Position numbers and translations under genes: made by a program
The notes under the pieces: model-generated
Told to the model about the DNA's origin: nothing
Databases searched by the model: none
Seen by the model: the letters and a program-made list of their open reading frames with translations, nothing else
Source of the DNA: Bacillota bacterium
Lineage (GTDB): Bacteria; Bacillota; Clostridia; Peptostreptococcales; Anaerovoracaceae
Direction of reading: 5' to 3'
Assembly (NCBI GenBank): GCA_016302545.1
Contig: JAEDNK010000001.1
Coordinates: 1 to 44,568, forward strand
DNA: 44,568 bases
Shown: in pieces, positions 34,830 through 43,015 of the stretch
Position numbering within the stretch: the stretch's first letter is position 1
Layout of the letters: every line of letters starts with the position of its first letter

Positions 34830-35894
34830 ATGCATATTAATGATTTTGATTACGAGCTGCCAAAGGAGCTTATAGCTCAGACACCGGCAGAAAAAAGAGA
34901 TTTTTCAAGGCTTATGGTGGTTGACCGCAGCACAGGTCAGGTGGAGCATAAGCATTTTTACGATATACTGGAATATCTGGGGCCGGGAGACTGCCTGGTG
35001 CTTAACAATTCCAAGGTGTTGCCAGCAAGACTTTTTGGAGTCAAGGAAGGCACAGGCGCAAAGGTGGAGTTTCTTCTTACCAAAAGAATAGAAGGGGATA
35101 CATGGGAAACCATGGTAAGACCCGGCAAGCGCCTTAAGGTGGGTGATGCCGTAACCTTTGCCGGTTCAGAAGGTGAGAAAGGAAAGCTTTTCCGCGCCGT
35201 AGTAAAGGACTACGGAAATGACGGTACGAGAATCGTGGAGTTTGAGTACGACGGTATTTTCCTGGAAAGACTGGAAGAACTGGGACAGATGCCTCTGCCT
35301 CCGTACATTGAGAGAGAGAACAATAAAGAGGACAGAGACAGGTATCAGACCGTATACTGTCGTGACGAAGGCTCGGTTGCAGCGCCGACGGCAGGACTCC
35401 ACTTTACAAAAGAACTTCTTGCAAAAGCTGAGGCCAAGGGCGTGAAAATCGCCTATGTAACCCTTCATGTGGGCATAGGAACCTTCAGACCAGTAAAGGT
35501 TGAAAACATCGAAGAGCATCACATGCACTTCGAGGAGTATTTTGTTGACGAAGAGACAGCCGAAACCATTAACGATACCATTAAGGCCGGGGGCAGAATC
35601 GTTTCCGTGGGGACCACCTCCACAAGGACAGTGGAGAGCGCCGCCAAGTTTGACGAAGCCAGTGGACTCTGGCTGGTTCAGCCGGGTCACGGCAACACGG
35701 ACATATTCATATATCCTGGTTATGAGTTTAAAATTATAGGTGCTCTTATAACCAATTTCCATCTTCCTAAATCAACTCTGCTTATGTTGATTTCGGCACT
35801 GTACAACAGAGAGGATATTTTGAGGGTATATAAGATAGCCGTAGAGGAAAAGTACAGATTTTTCAGCTACGGGGATGCCATGTTTATTAAGTAA
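34830..35894 (+). CDS. queA: S-adenosylmethionine:tRNA ribosyltransferase-isomerase
   Basis: Transfers and isomerises the ribosyl part of SAM to preQ1 in tRNA, giving epoxyqueuosine, the substrate of QueH at 1.0 kb. It starts FDYELPKELIAQTPAEKRDFSRLMV. That family opening is recognisable in parts: FDYELPKELIAQ, then RLMVVDR. Later GSVAAPTAGLHFT, LHVGIGTFRPV, GGRIVSVGTTSTRT and NFHLPKSTLLMLI. 354 residues. Follows ruvB by 5 bp. tgt, which often comes next, is not here; a terminator follows instead. Confidence 0.96.
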   Translation: MHINDFDYELPKELIAQTPAEKRDFSRLMVVDRSTGQVEHKHFYDILEYLGPGDCLVLNNSKVLPARLFGVKEGTGAKVEFLLTKRIEGDTWETMVRPGKRLKVGDAVTFAGSEGEKGKLFRAVVKDYGNDGTRIVEFEYDGIFLERLEELGQMPLPPYIERENNKEDRDRYQTVYCRDEGSVAAPTAGLHFTKELLAKAEAKGVKIAYVTLHVGIGTFRPVKVENIEEHHMHFEEYFVDEETAETINDTIKAGGRIVSVGTTSTRTVESAAKFDEASGLWLVQPGHGNTDIFIYPGYEFKIIGALITNFHLPKSTLLMLISALYNREDILRVYKIAVEEKYRFFSYGDAMFIK

Positions 35895-35907
35895 TTATAG
35901 TAAAACG

Positions 35908-35944
35908 AAACCCCTGATGTTTATTGAGCAGCAGGGGTTTTAAA
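35908..35944. terminator. Bidirectional terminator between queA and the SEC-C gene
   Basis: AAACCCCTG (35908-35916) pairs with CAGGGGTTT (35932-35940), followed by a short T run; on the minus strand the stem is followed by TTTCGTTTTA. It sits exactly between two convergent stops. Confidence 0.85.
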
Positions 35945-35948
35945 ATAT

Positions 35949-36449
35949 CTATTTATTGGCGCCGCAGCACTTCTTATACTTCTTGCCGCTTCCGCAAGGG
36001 CACGGGTCGTTTCTGCCCGGTTCTTTTTCCTTGTGAACGGTCTTGGAACGCTTGAAGTCCTTTACGATTTCCATTCTCTTTTCCTCGGAAAGCACGTCAT
36101 CCCACTGCGGCAGGGTGTAGAGATAGTCTGCGTCGGCCTTAAGCATGTTGAAGAAAAGCTTTTCCATATCCACGTCAAGGTCGATTTCCGTATCCTCTGT
36201 GAATTTTTCCAAATCGTTAGTTTCCTTTAAGCTTGTGTTGATACCGTCAAGAAAGCCCATGAAGATTACAGGATCAGCCGCAAACTGCTCGACCAGCTGG
36301 CTGTACTTACCTTTCAGGTGTTCGTCTTTATGTGCCAGAATATGTTCGTAGATTCTCGTCTCCGTGGAGCTGTATTCCTCCCAAAACGCCTCAAAGGTTT
36401 CATCTGTCTGACCCTCCATCAGGTCAACCCACTGTTTGTATAAACTCAT
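35949..36449 (-). CDS. SEC-C motif protein of unknown function
   Basis: 166 residues from ATG 36449, which has AAGGAGG 10 bp upstream; an in-frame start at 36503 overlaps hom and lacks a site. The C-terminus ends with a complete SEC-C zinc motif (GRNDPCPCGSGKKYKKCCG), as in the SecA tail, which binds zinc and in SecA contacts SecB or the ribosome. The rest (about residues 1-135) is an acidic helical domain I do not recognise. It lies 34 bp after hom and is probably co-transcribed. Confidence 0.85.
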   Translation of the reverse strand: MSLYKQWVDLMEGQTDETFEAFWEEYSSTETRIYEHILAHKDEHLKGKYSQLVEQFAADPVIFMGFLDGINTSLKETNDLEKFTEDTEIDLDVDMEKLFFNMLKADADYLYTLPQWDDVLSEEKRMEIVKDFKRSKTVHKEKEPGRNDPCPCGSGKKYKKCCGANK

Positions 36450-36483
36450 TTTGTATTTTCCTCCTTGAATATTCTTTACGTAT

Positions 36484-37440
36484 TTATTTGATTTCTTTAG
36501 CAATGCTGATTATGTCGCCTACGATGGCACTGCCTGTAGGAAGGGCGCCGGCGCCTTTACCGTAGAACATAACCTCGCCTACCATATCACCTGTGATATA
36601 AACAGCATTGAATTCGTTGCTGACGCCTGCCAGAGGATGGGAATTCGGAATTTTTTCCGGTGCTACGCTGCATGAAACCTGTCCATCCTTTAAGGTGGCA
36701 TGGGCTATCAGCTTGATCTTGCAGCCTTCTTCGGCGGCAGCAGCGATATCAGTTCCTGTAATCTGTGAAATTCCCGTGGTAGGGATGTCCGACGGTGCAA
36801 TATATTTATCAAATAGAAGGGCAGTCAGAATACAAAGCTTGTTTGCCGCATCGATTCCTTCCACATCAGCTGTAGGGTCTGCTTCGGCAAATCCCTTTGC
36901 CTGTGCGTCTTTCAGCACATCTTTATAGTCCGCTCCGTCTTCGGTCATCTTGGTGAGAATATAGTTGGTAGTGCCGTTTACAATGCCCATGACTTCGAGG
37001 AAATTGTTTCCGGAAAGGGCATTTTGTATAGCTGTCAGGACAGGAATTCCTCCGCCTACGCTGGCTTCAAAGAGGAATTTAACCTCATTTTCCAAAGCAG
37101 CTCCGGTAAGCTCTTCATAATTAGCAGCAACAGCTGCTTTATTGGCGGTAACCACATGCTTTCCGTTTTTCATTGCCTGCAGCATGAAGGATGTTGCGGG
37201 CTGTATACCGCCCATAGTCTCTACAACCACATTGACATCGGGGTTATTCAGAATGTCATCAGGGTCATCGGTGAGGAGCTCCGCCGGAAATTCCGGACGA
37301 GGTCTTCTGGTAAGGAGTTTAAAAACTTCTACTGAGACGCCGGTCCTTTTTTCGATGACATCCTTATTTTTTGTCAGAATTTCGTAGGCTCCTCCGCCAA
37401 CCGTACCAGGTCCGAGAATTCCTACATTCAGTTTTTTCAT
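36484..37440 (-). CDS. hom: Homoserine dehydrogenase, short form without ACT domain
   Basis: Reduces aspartate semialdehyde to homoserine for Met/Thr synthesis. NAD(P) motif GILGPGTVGGGAYEIL, VVETMGG, VTANKAAVA, FEASVGGGIPVL, GIVNGTTNYILTKM, and GFAEADPTADVEGIDAANKL for the substrate site (ends split here). It stops at 318 residues, soon after GKGAGALPTGSAIVGDII, where many Gram-positive Hom proteins continue with a C-terminal ACT domain that binds threonine. Feedback control is therefore probably different. RBS CGGAGG. First gene from its own promoter. Confidence 0.94.
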   Translation of the reverse strand: MKKLNVGILGPGTVGGGAYEILTKNKDVIEKRTGVSVEVFKLLTRRPRPEFPAELLTDDPDDILNNPDVNVVVETMGGIQPATSFMLQAMKNGKHVVTANKAAVAANYEELTGAALENEVKFLFEASVGGGIPVLTAIQNALSGNNFLEVMGIVNGTTNYILTKMTEDGADYKDVLKDAQAKGFAEADPTADVEGIDAANKLCILTALLFDKYIAPSDIPTTGISQITGTDIAAAAEEGCKIKLIAHATLKDGQVSCSVAPEKIPNSHPLAGVSNEFNAVYITGDMVGEVMFYGKGAGALPTGSAIVGDIISIAKEIK

Positions 37441-37503
37441 TTAATAAAACCTCCGTTAATACTTCTATAGCTTATATAGCTTGATTTTTGCTGTGATTTT
37501 TAG

Positions 37504-37532
37504 ATTATACAACAATTCTTTTGCTTTGTCAC
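37504..37532 (-). promoter_or_regulatory. Promoter of hom and the SEC-C gene
   Basis: On the minus strand GTGACA (37532-37527), 17 bp, TATAAT (37509-37504), 63 bp before the hom ATG. Confidence 0.7.
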
Positions 37533-37575
37533 ACAAAACTCTTAAATTATTCCAAAATAATGAGAAATATCACCC

Positions 37576-37604
37576 TTGAAGTTTTCAGCGGTTGTTTATA
37601 TAAT
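37576..37604 (+). promoter_or_regulatory. Promoter of trmL
   Basis: TTGAAG (37576-37581), 17-bp spacer, TATAAT (37599-37604), 57 bp upstream of the trmL ATG. The leader has an imperfect repeat (GAACGGACAGAAG / GAACGACAGGAAG) and ends in AAGGAG. Confidence 0.65.
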
Positions 37605-37661
37605 AGTTTTGCCTGATAGAACGGACAGAAGTGAGCGGAACGACAGGAAGGAGAAAATGAA

Positions 37662-38138
37662 ATGTCTTTGCATATAGTATTCGTTGAACCCGAAATACCG
37701 CCCAACACGGGAAACATCGCCAGAACCTGTGCAGCAACAAACACGGTGCTCCATCTGGTTGAGCCTCTGGGATTTAAAATAGATGATAAGAGCCTTAAAA
37801 GAGCCGGTCTTGATTACTGGCCCTATGTGAAGCTGGAGGTTCACGAAAGCCTTTCCGCCTTCATGGAAAAGTATGGGCATGGGGACAGAAGACTGTTTCT
37901 GGCAACCACCAAGGGAGGCAGAATATATACGGAGCCTGAGTACCGTGACGAGGATATGTTTATCTTCGGGAAGGAGACAGCAGGACTTCCGAGAGACTTT
38001 ATAGCAGAGCATGAAGATACTGCAATCAGAATACCTATGAGCGCCGACACCAGACTGCGCTCCTTTAACCTGGCAAACTCTGCCAATATAATTTTGTTTG
38101 AAGCTTTGCGTCAATTAAATTTCCCAGGGTTGAAATAA
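37662..38138 (+). CDS. trmL: tRNA (cytidine/uridine-34-2'-O)-methyltransferase TrmL
   Basis: SPOUT-fold methyltransferase (YibK) modifying the wobble ribose of tRNA-Leu. Family start LHIVFVEPEIPPNTGNIARTC is visible (split: IVFVEPEIPPNTGNIART), then LVEPLGF, DYWPYV, the knot region FGKETAGLP and IPMSADTRLRSFNLANSA. 158 residues, typical. Third wobble-base modification gene in the window with queH and queA, in a different transcript. Confidence 0.95.
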   Translation: MSLHIVFVEPEIPPNTGNIARTCAATNTVLHLVEPLGFKIDDKSLKRAGLDYWPYVKLEVHESLSAFMEKYGHGDRRLFLATTKGGRIYTEPEYRDEDMFIFGKETAGLPRDFIAEHEDTAIRIPMSADTRLRSFNLANSANIILFEALRQLNFPGLK

Positions 38139-38158
38139 ATTAAAATCTTTGGTATAAT
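38130..38158 (+). promoter_or_regulatory. Promoter of rpoN
   Basis: TTGAAA (38130-38135), 17-bp spacer, TATAAT (38153-38158). The -35 overlaps the last codons of trmL. Predicted transcription start near 38165, just before the tRNA-like sequence at 38169. Confidence 0.75.
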
Positions 38159-38168
38159 ATTTGCATAA

Positions 38169-38187
38169 GCGGAATTAGCTCAATCGG
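38169..38187 (+). other. tRNA 5'-half-like sequence in the rpoN leader
   Basis: GCGGAATTAGCTCAATCGG resembles the acceptor 5' strand plus D-stem/D-loop start of many bacterial tRNAs (typically ...TTAGCTCAGTxGG). No matching D-stem 3' arm, anticodon or T arm follows, since the Shine-Dalgarno GGAGG begins at once. Either a tRNA relic or chance. Confidence 0.35.
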
Positions 38188-38196
38188 AGGAAAAGT

Positions 38197-39609
38197 ATGA
38201 GACTAGGATATGACCTGACAATTGAACAGACCCAGAAGCTGACCATGACACCGGAGCTCATTCAGGCTATTCAGATATTGCAGTTTAACACTCAGGAGCT
38301 GGAATCCTTTGTGCAGGATGAACTTATGCAAAATCCGGTGCTGGAATATGACAGCGCTGATGTAAAAAAGGAGCCTGAGATTTCCAAGACAGAGGATATG
38401 GACCGCAAGGAGGCCGAAGCTTCCGAAATAGATTTGCGAGAGAAGGTAAAAGAGGCCGAGTATGACGATATCAGCTACAGACAGTGGGAATACTCCAAGG
38501 ACCACGATGAGACCTCATTTGAACAGTTTGTAAGCAAGGAGGAAACTCTGGAGGACTTTCTGCTGCTTCAGCTCACCTTTTCCAGTCTTAAGGGCTGCGA
38601 AATGAAGATAGGAAGGTATCTGGTGGAGGCTATTGACGAAAACGGATATCTTACCGTTGACACAGATAAGGTGGCTAAATGCTTCAAAGTATCTGAGGAT
38701 ACGGTAGAGAAGGTGCTGGATGTAATTCAGACCTTTGAGCCTCTGGGGGTAGGAGCCAGAAGTCTCGAAGAATGTCTCATAATACAGCTTGCGGCTAAAG
38801 GGCTTTTGGAAGACAGTGTTGAATACATTATTCTTCACCATCTGGCAGATTTAGGTGACAATAAGCTAAACAAGGTTGCCAAAGTCACAGGTCTGACTGT
38901 AGAGCAGGTACAGATGGTGGCGGACCTCATAAGAACGCTGGAGCCTAAGCCGGGCCGTCAGTATTCTTCGGGAGAAACAGTAAAGTATGTTGTTCCCGAT
39001 GTGGTAGTGGAAAAAGTCGACGGTGAATATCAGGTGATTACTAACGACGGAACAGTGCCGAGGCTTATGGTAAGCCCATACTATATGAACCTTGCCAAGC
39101 AGTCACCTCACGACGAGGAGCTTTCCAAATACTTAAACGACAGATATAACGCTGCCCTCTGGCTTATCAAGAGTATAGAACAGCGAAAGCAGACAATATA
39201 CAATGTTGCAGACTCGGTGGTTAAGCATCAAAAGGAGTTTTTAGATAATGGTCCTAAATTCCTTAAAACTCTCACACTGAAGCAGGTGGCCGAAGATTTG
39301 GGCATTCACGAATCCACCGTCAGCCGTTCCATAAACGGCAAGTACATACAGACGCCGAGAGGAGTTTTTGAGATAAAATACTTCTTTTCCAGCGGTATCA
39401 CAGATGCAAGCGGTGAGGGCATGTCCTCAAACAGCATCAAGACCTTTATCAAGGAAATCGTGGAGGGGGAGGACCCGAAGAAGCCTTACAGCGATCAGGA
39501 TATGGTGGAAATACTCAGCCGTAAAGGAATTGAAATTTCAAGACGAACCGTGGCAAAATACAGGGAAGGTATGAATATCCTTTCTTCATCAAAACGGAGA
39601 AGGTATTGA
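38197..39609 (+). CDS. rpoN: RNA polymerase sigma-54 factor
   Basis: 470 residues. Region I is Gln/Leu-rich (LTIEQTQKLTMTPELIQAIQILQ), an acidic region II follows (about residues 48-110), then the core-binding domain (FLLLQLTFSSLKG, GVGARSLEECLIIQL), the HTH (LTLKQVAEDLGIHESTVSRSI), and the C-terminal RpoN box SRRTVAKYREGMNI, one residue from the consensus ARRTVAKYRE. RBS CGGAGG. It has its own promoter. In many Clostridia rpoN stands directly upstream of cggR-gap; here cggR is missing and gap follows. Confidence 0.96.
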   Translation: MRLGYDLTIEQTQKLTMTPELIQAIQILQFNTQELESFVQDELMQNPVLEYDSADVKKEPEISKTEDMDRKEAEASEIDLREKVKEAEYDDISYRQWEYSKDHDETSFEQFVSKEETLEDFLLLQLTFSSLKGCEMKIGRYLVEAIDENGYLTVDTDKVAKCFKVSEDTVEKVLDVIQTFEPLGVGARSLEECLIIQLAAKGLLEDSVEYIILHHLADLGDNKLNKVAKVTGLTVEQVQMVADLIRTLEPKPGRQYSSGETVKYVVPDVVVEKVDGEYQVITNDGTVPRLMVSPYYMNLAKQSPHDEELSKYLNDRYNAALWLIKSIEQRKQTIYNVADSVVKHQKEFLDNGPKFLKTLTLKQVAEDLGIHESTVSRSINGKYIQTPRGVFEIKYFFSSGITDASGEGMSSNSIKTFIKEIVEGEDPKKPYSDQDMVEILSRKGIEISRRTVAKYREGMNILSSSKRRRY

Positions 39610-39671
39610 TATATTAAAACTAAAGAATTAAATTGTCATTATTTATCAGAGAATTTAGGAGGAAAAATAAA

Positions 39672-40688
39672 ATGGCGATTAGAGTTGGAATTAATGGATT
39701 TGGAAGAATCGGACGGGTGGTAATCCGCGCGGCTATGGATATGCCCGAAATCGAAATCAGGGCGATTAATCTGAGAAATGCAGACCTGGAATACATGGTG
39801 TATATGCTCAAATACGATACGGTGTTCGGCAGATTTCCCAAAGCTCTCGACCATGATAAAAACGGTATATTCATTGACGGAAAGCATGTGGATGTTTTCT
39901 CATTTTCCGACGCACTGGAAATTCCGTGGAAGGAAGCAGGTGTTGACTATGTAATCGACTGTACAGGTGCATATGTTACCACAGAAAAGGCCATGGATCA
40001 CATCGAAGCGGGCGCAAAGCATGTTATCATTTCTGCTCCTGCAAAGGACAAGGATACACCGACTTTTGTGTATGGCGTAAACCACGAAACATATAATTCC
40101 GACATGCAGGTTGTTTCCAATGCATCCTGTACTACAAACTGTCTGGCTCCACTGATGAAGGTTATCGAAGATAATTACGGAATAAAGGAAGGTCTTATGT
40201 CCACAATCCACGCCGCTACGGCAAAGCAGAAGGTTGTAGATGCCAAATCCTTAAAGGACTGGAGAACGGGACGCTCCGTATTCGGAAACGTAATTCCTTC
40301 CACCACAGGCGCAGCAAAGGCTGTAGGTCTGGTTATTCCTTCTCTTAAGGGGAAGATGACGGGGATTTCTTACAGAGTTCCGACAGCAGACGTCTCCGTT
40401 ATCGACGTAAATGTGGTACTTAATACTCCGACAAGCGGCCCTGAGCTAAGACAGAAGATTAAGGAAGCCTCTGAAACATACCTGAAGGGAGTCCTCGAAT
40501 ATGTGGATGACGAGGTGGTTTCCGGTGATTTTGTAGGCGACCCTTGTACGTCCATCTTCGATTCAAGACAGACCATTGAGCTTAACGACCATTTCTTCAA
40601 ACTCATCGCTTACTATGATAATGAATTTGGATATTCAAGCAACCTGTTAAACATGCTGAAATACATGCACAGTGTAGACAATAAATAA
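39672..40688 (+). CDS. gap: Glyceraldehyde-3-phosphate dehydrogenase, paralog 1 (E. coli GapA-like)
   Basis: 338 residues from ATG 39672 after GGAGGA. Catalytic Cys in SNASCTTNCLAP, His in STIHAATAKQK, and KDWRTGR where E. coli-type GAPDHs have KDWRGGR; the C-terminus has YYDNEFGYSSNLL. The NAD-selecting Asp normally found just after the Asn of AIND is absent: the sequence reads AINLRNADLEYM, and the segment usually DGPS/DLPH reads DAKS. This suggests NADP(H) use or relaxed selectivity, but that is inference. It is only distantly similar to paralog 2 at 42.0 kb. Separated from pgk by a hairpin. Confidence 0.93.
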   Translation: MAIRVGINGFGRIGRVVIRAAMDMPEIEIRAINLRNADLEYMVYMLKYDTVFGRFPKALDHDKNGIFIDGKHVDVFSFSDALEIPWKEAGVDYVIDCTGAYVTTEKAMDHIEAGAKHVIISAPAKDKDTPTFVYGVNHETYNSDMQVVSNASCTTNCLAPLMKVIEDNYGIKEGLMSTIHAATAKQKVVDAKSLKDWRTGRSVFGNVIPSTTGAAKAVGLVIPSLKGKMTGISYRVPTADVSVIDVNVVLNTPTSGPELRQKIKEASETYLKGVLEYVDDEVVSGDFVGDPCTSIFDSRQTIELNDHFFKLIAYYDNEFGYSSNLLNMLKYMHSVDNK

Positions 40689-40728
40689 TTTACATATAAT
40701 TAAAGCATAATAAGTAAAAAGGTTAATG

Positions 40729-40755
40729 AGCCTTTGTTCCGTGGGGACAAAGGCT
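40729..40755 (+). terminator. Strong hairpin between gap paralog 1 and pgk, no T tract
   Basis: AGCCTTTGTTCC and GGGACAAAGGCT form a 12-bp stem (one G-T pair) with loop GTG. It is followed by GTGTTATCAAG, not T-rich, so it is a poor terminator. It may stabilise or separate the gap mRNA from pgk, or be the operator or processing site of an unknown regulator. Confidence 0.55.
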
Positions 40756-40783
40756 GTGTTATCAAGCAAAGGAAGGTTGTAAA

Positions 40784-41968
40784 ATGAAGAAAACAGTCAG
40801 AGATATTGAAGTAAAGGGAAAGCGCGCCCTGGTGAGGTGCGATTTTAACGTACCCCTTAAGGACGGAGTTATAACAGATGACATCAGAATTGTGTCGGCG
40901 CTGCCTACCATACGCTATCTTATGGAAAATGGTGCAAGGGTGATTTTAATGTCCCATCTCGGTCGCCCTGACGGAGAACCGAAGAAGGAGTTCACACTGG
41001 CGCCTGTGGCAGAGCGTTTAAGCCGGCTTCTCGGTACAGAGGTGAAGTTTGCAGGTTCAGATAATGTGGTAGATGACAAAGTGAGAGAAGCTGCATCAGA
41101 GCTTAAGGACGGAGAGGTTATGCTCCTTGAAAATGTCAGATTCAGAAAAGAGGAGACTAAAAACGGCGCTGATTTTGCAAAAGAGCTGGCGCAGCTTGGA
41201 GATTTCTTCGTAAACGACGCCTTCGGAACAGCTCACAGAGCCCATGCCTCCACAGCAGGAGTTGCCGACTATCTGCCTGCAGTTTCGGGCTTCCTCATTG
41301 AAAAAGAGGTTGAATTCCTCGGCAATGCTGTGGAAAACCCAAAGAGACCTTTCGTAGCCATCATGGGCGGAGCTAAGGTAGGAGACAAGATTCCGGTAAT
41401 CGAGAATCTGTTAAAAAAGGTTGATACTCTTATTATCGGCGGCGGTATGGCGTACACTTTCTTCAAATCTCAGGGACTGGAAATAGGAACCTCCATTCTG
41501 GATAAGGACAACGTAGAGCTTGCTGCAGAGCTTCTTAAAAAGGCAGAGGCTGCCGGAGTGAAAATGCTCCTTCCCGTAGACTGCGTATGCGGAAAGGAAT
41601 TTAAAAACGATACGGAATATGCTGTATATTCAAAGGATAACATTCCGGCGGATATGATGGGGCTTGATATAGGCCCGAAGACTGCGGAGCTTTACAGACA
41701 GGCCGCCTCTGATGCAGCTACAGTGGTATGGAATGGACCTATGGGCGTTTTTGAAATGCCTAATTTTGCCAAGGGAACCAAAGCCGTTGCCGAAGCGCTG
41801 GCCGAAAGCGACGCCGTTACAATAATCGGCGGAGGCGACTCTGCGGCGGCGGTAGAACAGTTCGGACTGGCTGATAAAATGACTCATATTTCAACAGGAG
41901 GCGGCGCGTCTCTTGAATTTCTGGAAGGAAAAACCCTGCCGGGAATCGCTGTCATTGAGGATAAATAG
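40784..41968 (+). CDS. pgk: Phosphoglycerate kinase
   Basis: Makes ATP and 3-phosphoglycerate. 394 residues with RCDFNVPLKDG, LMSHLGRPDG, FVNDAFGTAHRAHAST, IMGGAKVGDKI, the hinge region, VVWNGPMGVFE and TIIGGGDSAAAV for nucleotide binding. RBS AAGGAAGG. Between two gap genes, an unusual order. All catalytic residues I can place are present. Confidence 0.97.
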   Translation: MKKTVRDIEVKGKRALVRCDFNVPLKDGVITDDIRIVSALPTIRYLMENGARVILMSHLGRPDGEPKKEFTLAPVAERLSRLLGTEVKFAGSDNVVDDKVREAASELKDGEVMLLENVRFRKEETKNGADFAKELAQLGDFFVNDAFGTAHRAHASTAGVADYLPAVSGFLIEKEVEFLGNAVENPKRPFVAIMGGAKVGDKIPVIENLLKKVDTLIIGGGMAYTFFKSQGLEIGTSILDKDNVELAAELLKKAEAAGVKMLLPVDCVCGKEFKNDTEYAVYSKDNIPADMMGLDIGPKTAELYRQAASDAATVVWNGPMGVFEMPNFAKGTKAVAEALAESDAVTIIGGGDSAAAVEQFGLADKMTHISTGGGASLEFLEGKTLPGIAVIEDK

Positions 41969-42001
41969 AATATTATAAAATTTTACAAGGGAGGTAACAG
42001 A

Positions 42002-43015
42002 ATGAAAGTAGCAATTAACGGATTTGGAAGAATAGGAAGACTGGCCTTCAGACAGGTTTTTGACGACCCGACCTTTGAGGTTGCGGCAATAAACGACCTG
42101 ACCGCTCCTGAGATGCTGGCACACCTTTTGAAATACGATTCTGTACAGGGTAAATACACAGGACATAAAGTGGAGTGGAATGATAAATCAATCACAGTAG
42201 ATGGAAAGAATATTCCCGTTTACGCAGAGGCAGATGCACACAACCTTCCTTGGGGAGAGCTTGGTATAGATGTGGTTTTGGAATGTACCGGATTTTATAC
42301 CTCTAAGGCGAAGTCACAGGCCCATATCGACGCAGGCGCAAAGAAGGTGCTGATTTCGGCTCCTGCGGGAAATGACCTGCCTACGATTGTATACGGTGTA
42401 AACCATGAAATCTTAAAAGCAGAGGATAACATCATTTCCGGAGCCTCCTGTACTACAAACTGTCTGGCGCCTATGGCAAAGGTTTTAAACGATTACAGAG
42501 AAGTCCGCACAGGCTTTATGACTACAATTCATGCATATACAGGCGACCAGATGCTTCTTGACGGACCGCACAGGAAGGGCGACCTGAGACGAGCCAGAGC
42601 AGGTGCCATCAATATCGTACCGAATTCCACAGGTGCAGCTAAGGCTATCGGTCTGGTAATCCCTGAACTGGACGGCAAGCTTATAGGCTCTGCTCAGAGA
42701 GTGCCTGTACCTTCGGGCTCGATTACCATTCTGGACGCGACCCTTAAGGACATGACGGATTCGGTTTCCGTTGAAGGCATAAATGCAGCCATGAAGGCGG
42801 CAGCTTCGGAATCCTTCGGATATACGGAAGAAGAGCTGGTATCGTCGGATATCATTGGAATGAGCTACGGTTCCCTTTTTGATGCCACTCAGACATTGGC
42901 TCAGCAGTGCGGAACTCACATTTATGAGGTAAGAATAGTGGCATGGTACGATAACGAGATGAGCTATACCTGCCAGCTGATAAGAACACTTAAGTATCTG
43001 GAGAAATTCATATGA
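42002..43015 (+). CDS. gap: Glyceraldehyde-3-phosphate dehydrogenase, paralog 2 (NAD-type)
   Basis: 337 residues. Has INGFGRIGRLAFRQ, the NAD-type AINDLTAPEMLAHLLKYDS with Asp in place, catalytic SGASCTTNCLAPM, TTIHAYTGDQMLLDGPH, RRARAGAINIVPNSTGAAKA, and WYDNEMSYTCQL. This is the Gram-positive glycolytic form, with a C-terminus shared by lactobacilli and clostridia. RBS GGGAGG. Coupled to tpiA by a 4-base overlap, so it is likely the main catabolic enzyme, while paralog 1 has a different job. Confidence 0.96.
   Translation: MKVAINGFGRIGRLAFRQVFDDPTFEVAAINDLTAPEMLAHLLKYDSVQGKYTGHKVEWNDKSITVDGKNIPVYAEADAHNLPWGELGIDVVLECTGFYTSKAKSQAHIDAGAKKVLISAPAGNDLPTIVYGVNHEILKAEDNIISGASCTTNCLAPMAKVLNDYREVRTGFMTTIHAYTGDQMLLDGPHRKGDLRRARAGAINIVPNSTGAAKAIGLVIPELDGKLIGSAQRVPVPSGSITILDATLKDMTDSVSVEGINAAMKAAASESFGYTEEELVSSDIIGMSYGSLFDATQTLAQQCGTHIYEVRIVAWYDNEMSYTCQLIRTLKYLEKFI

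Noticed and set aside
38169..38187. A complete tRNA gene upstream of rpoN
   Set aside because: Only the 5' quarter is present; no anticodon arm, T arm or 3' acceptor strand follows.
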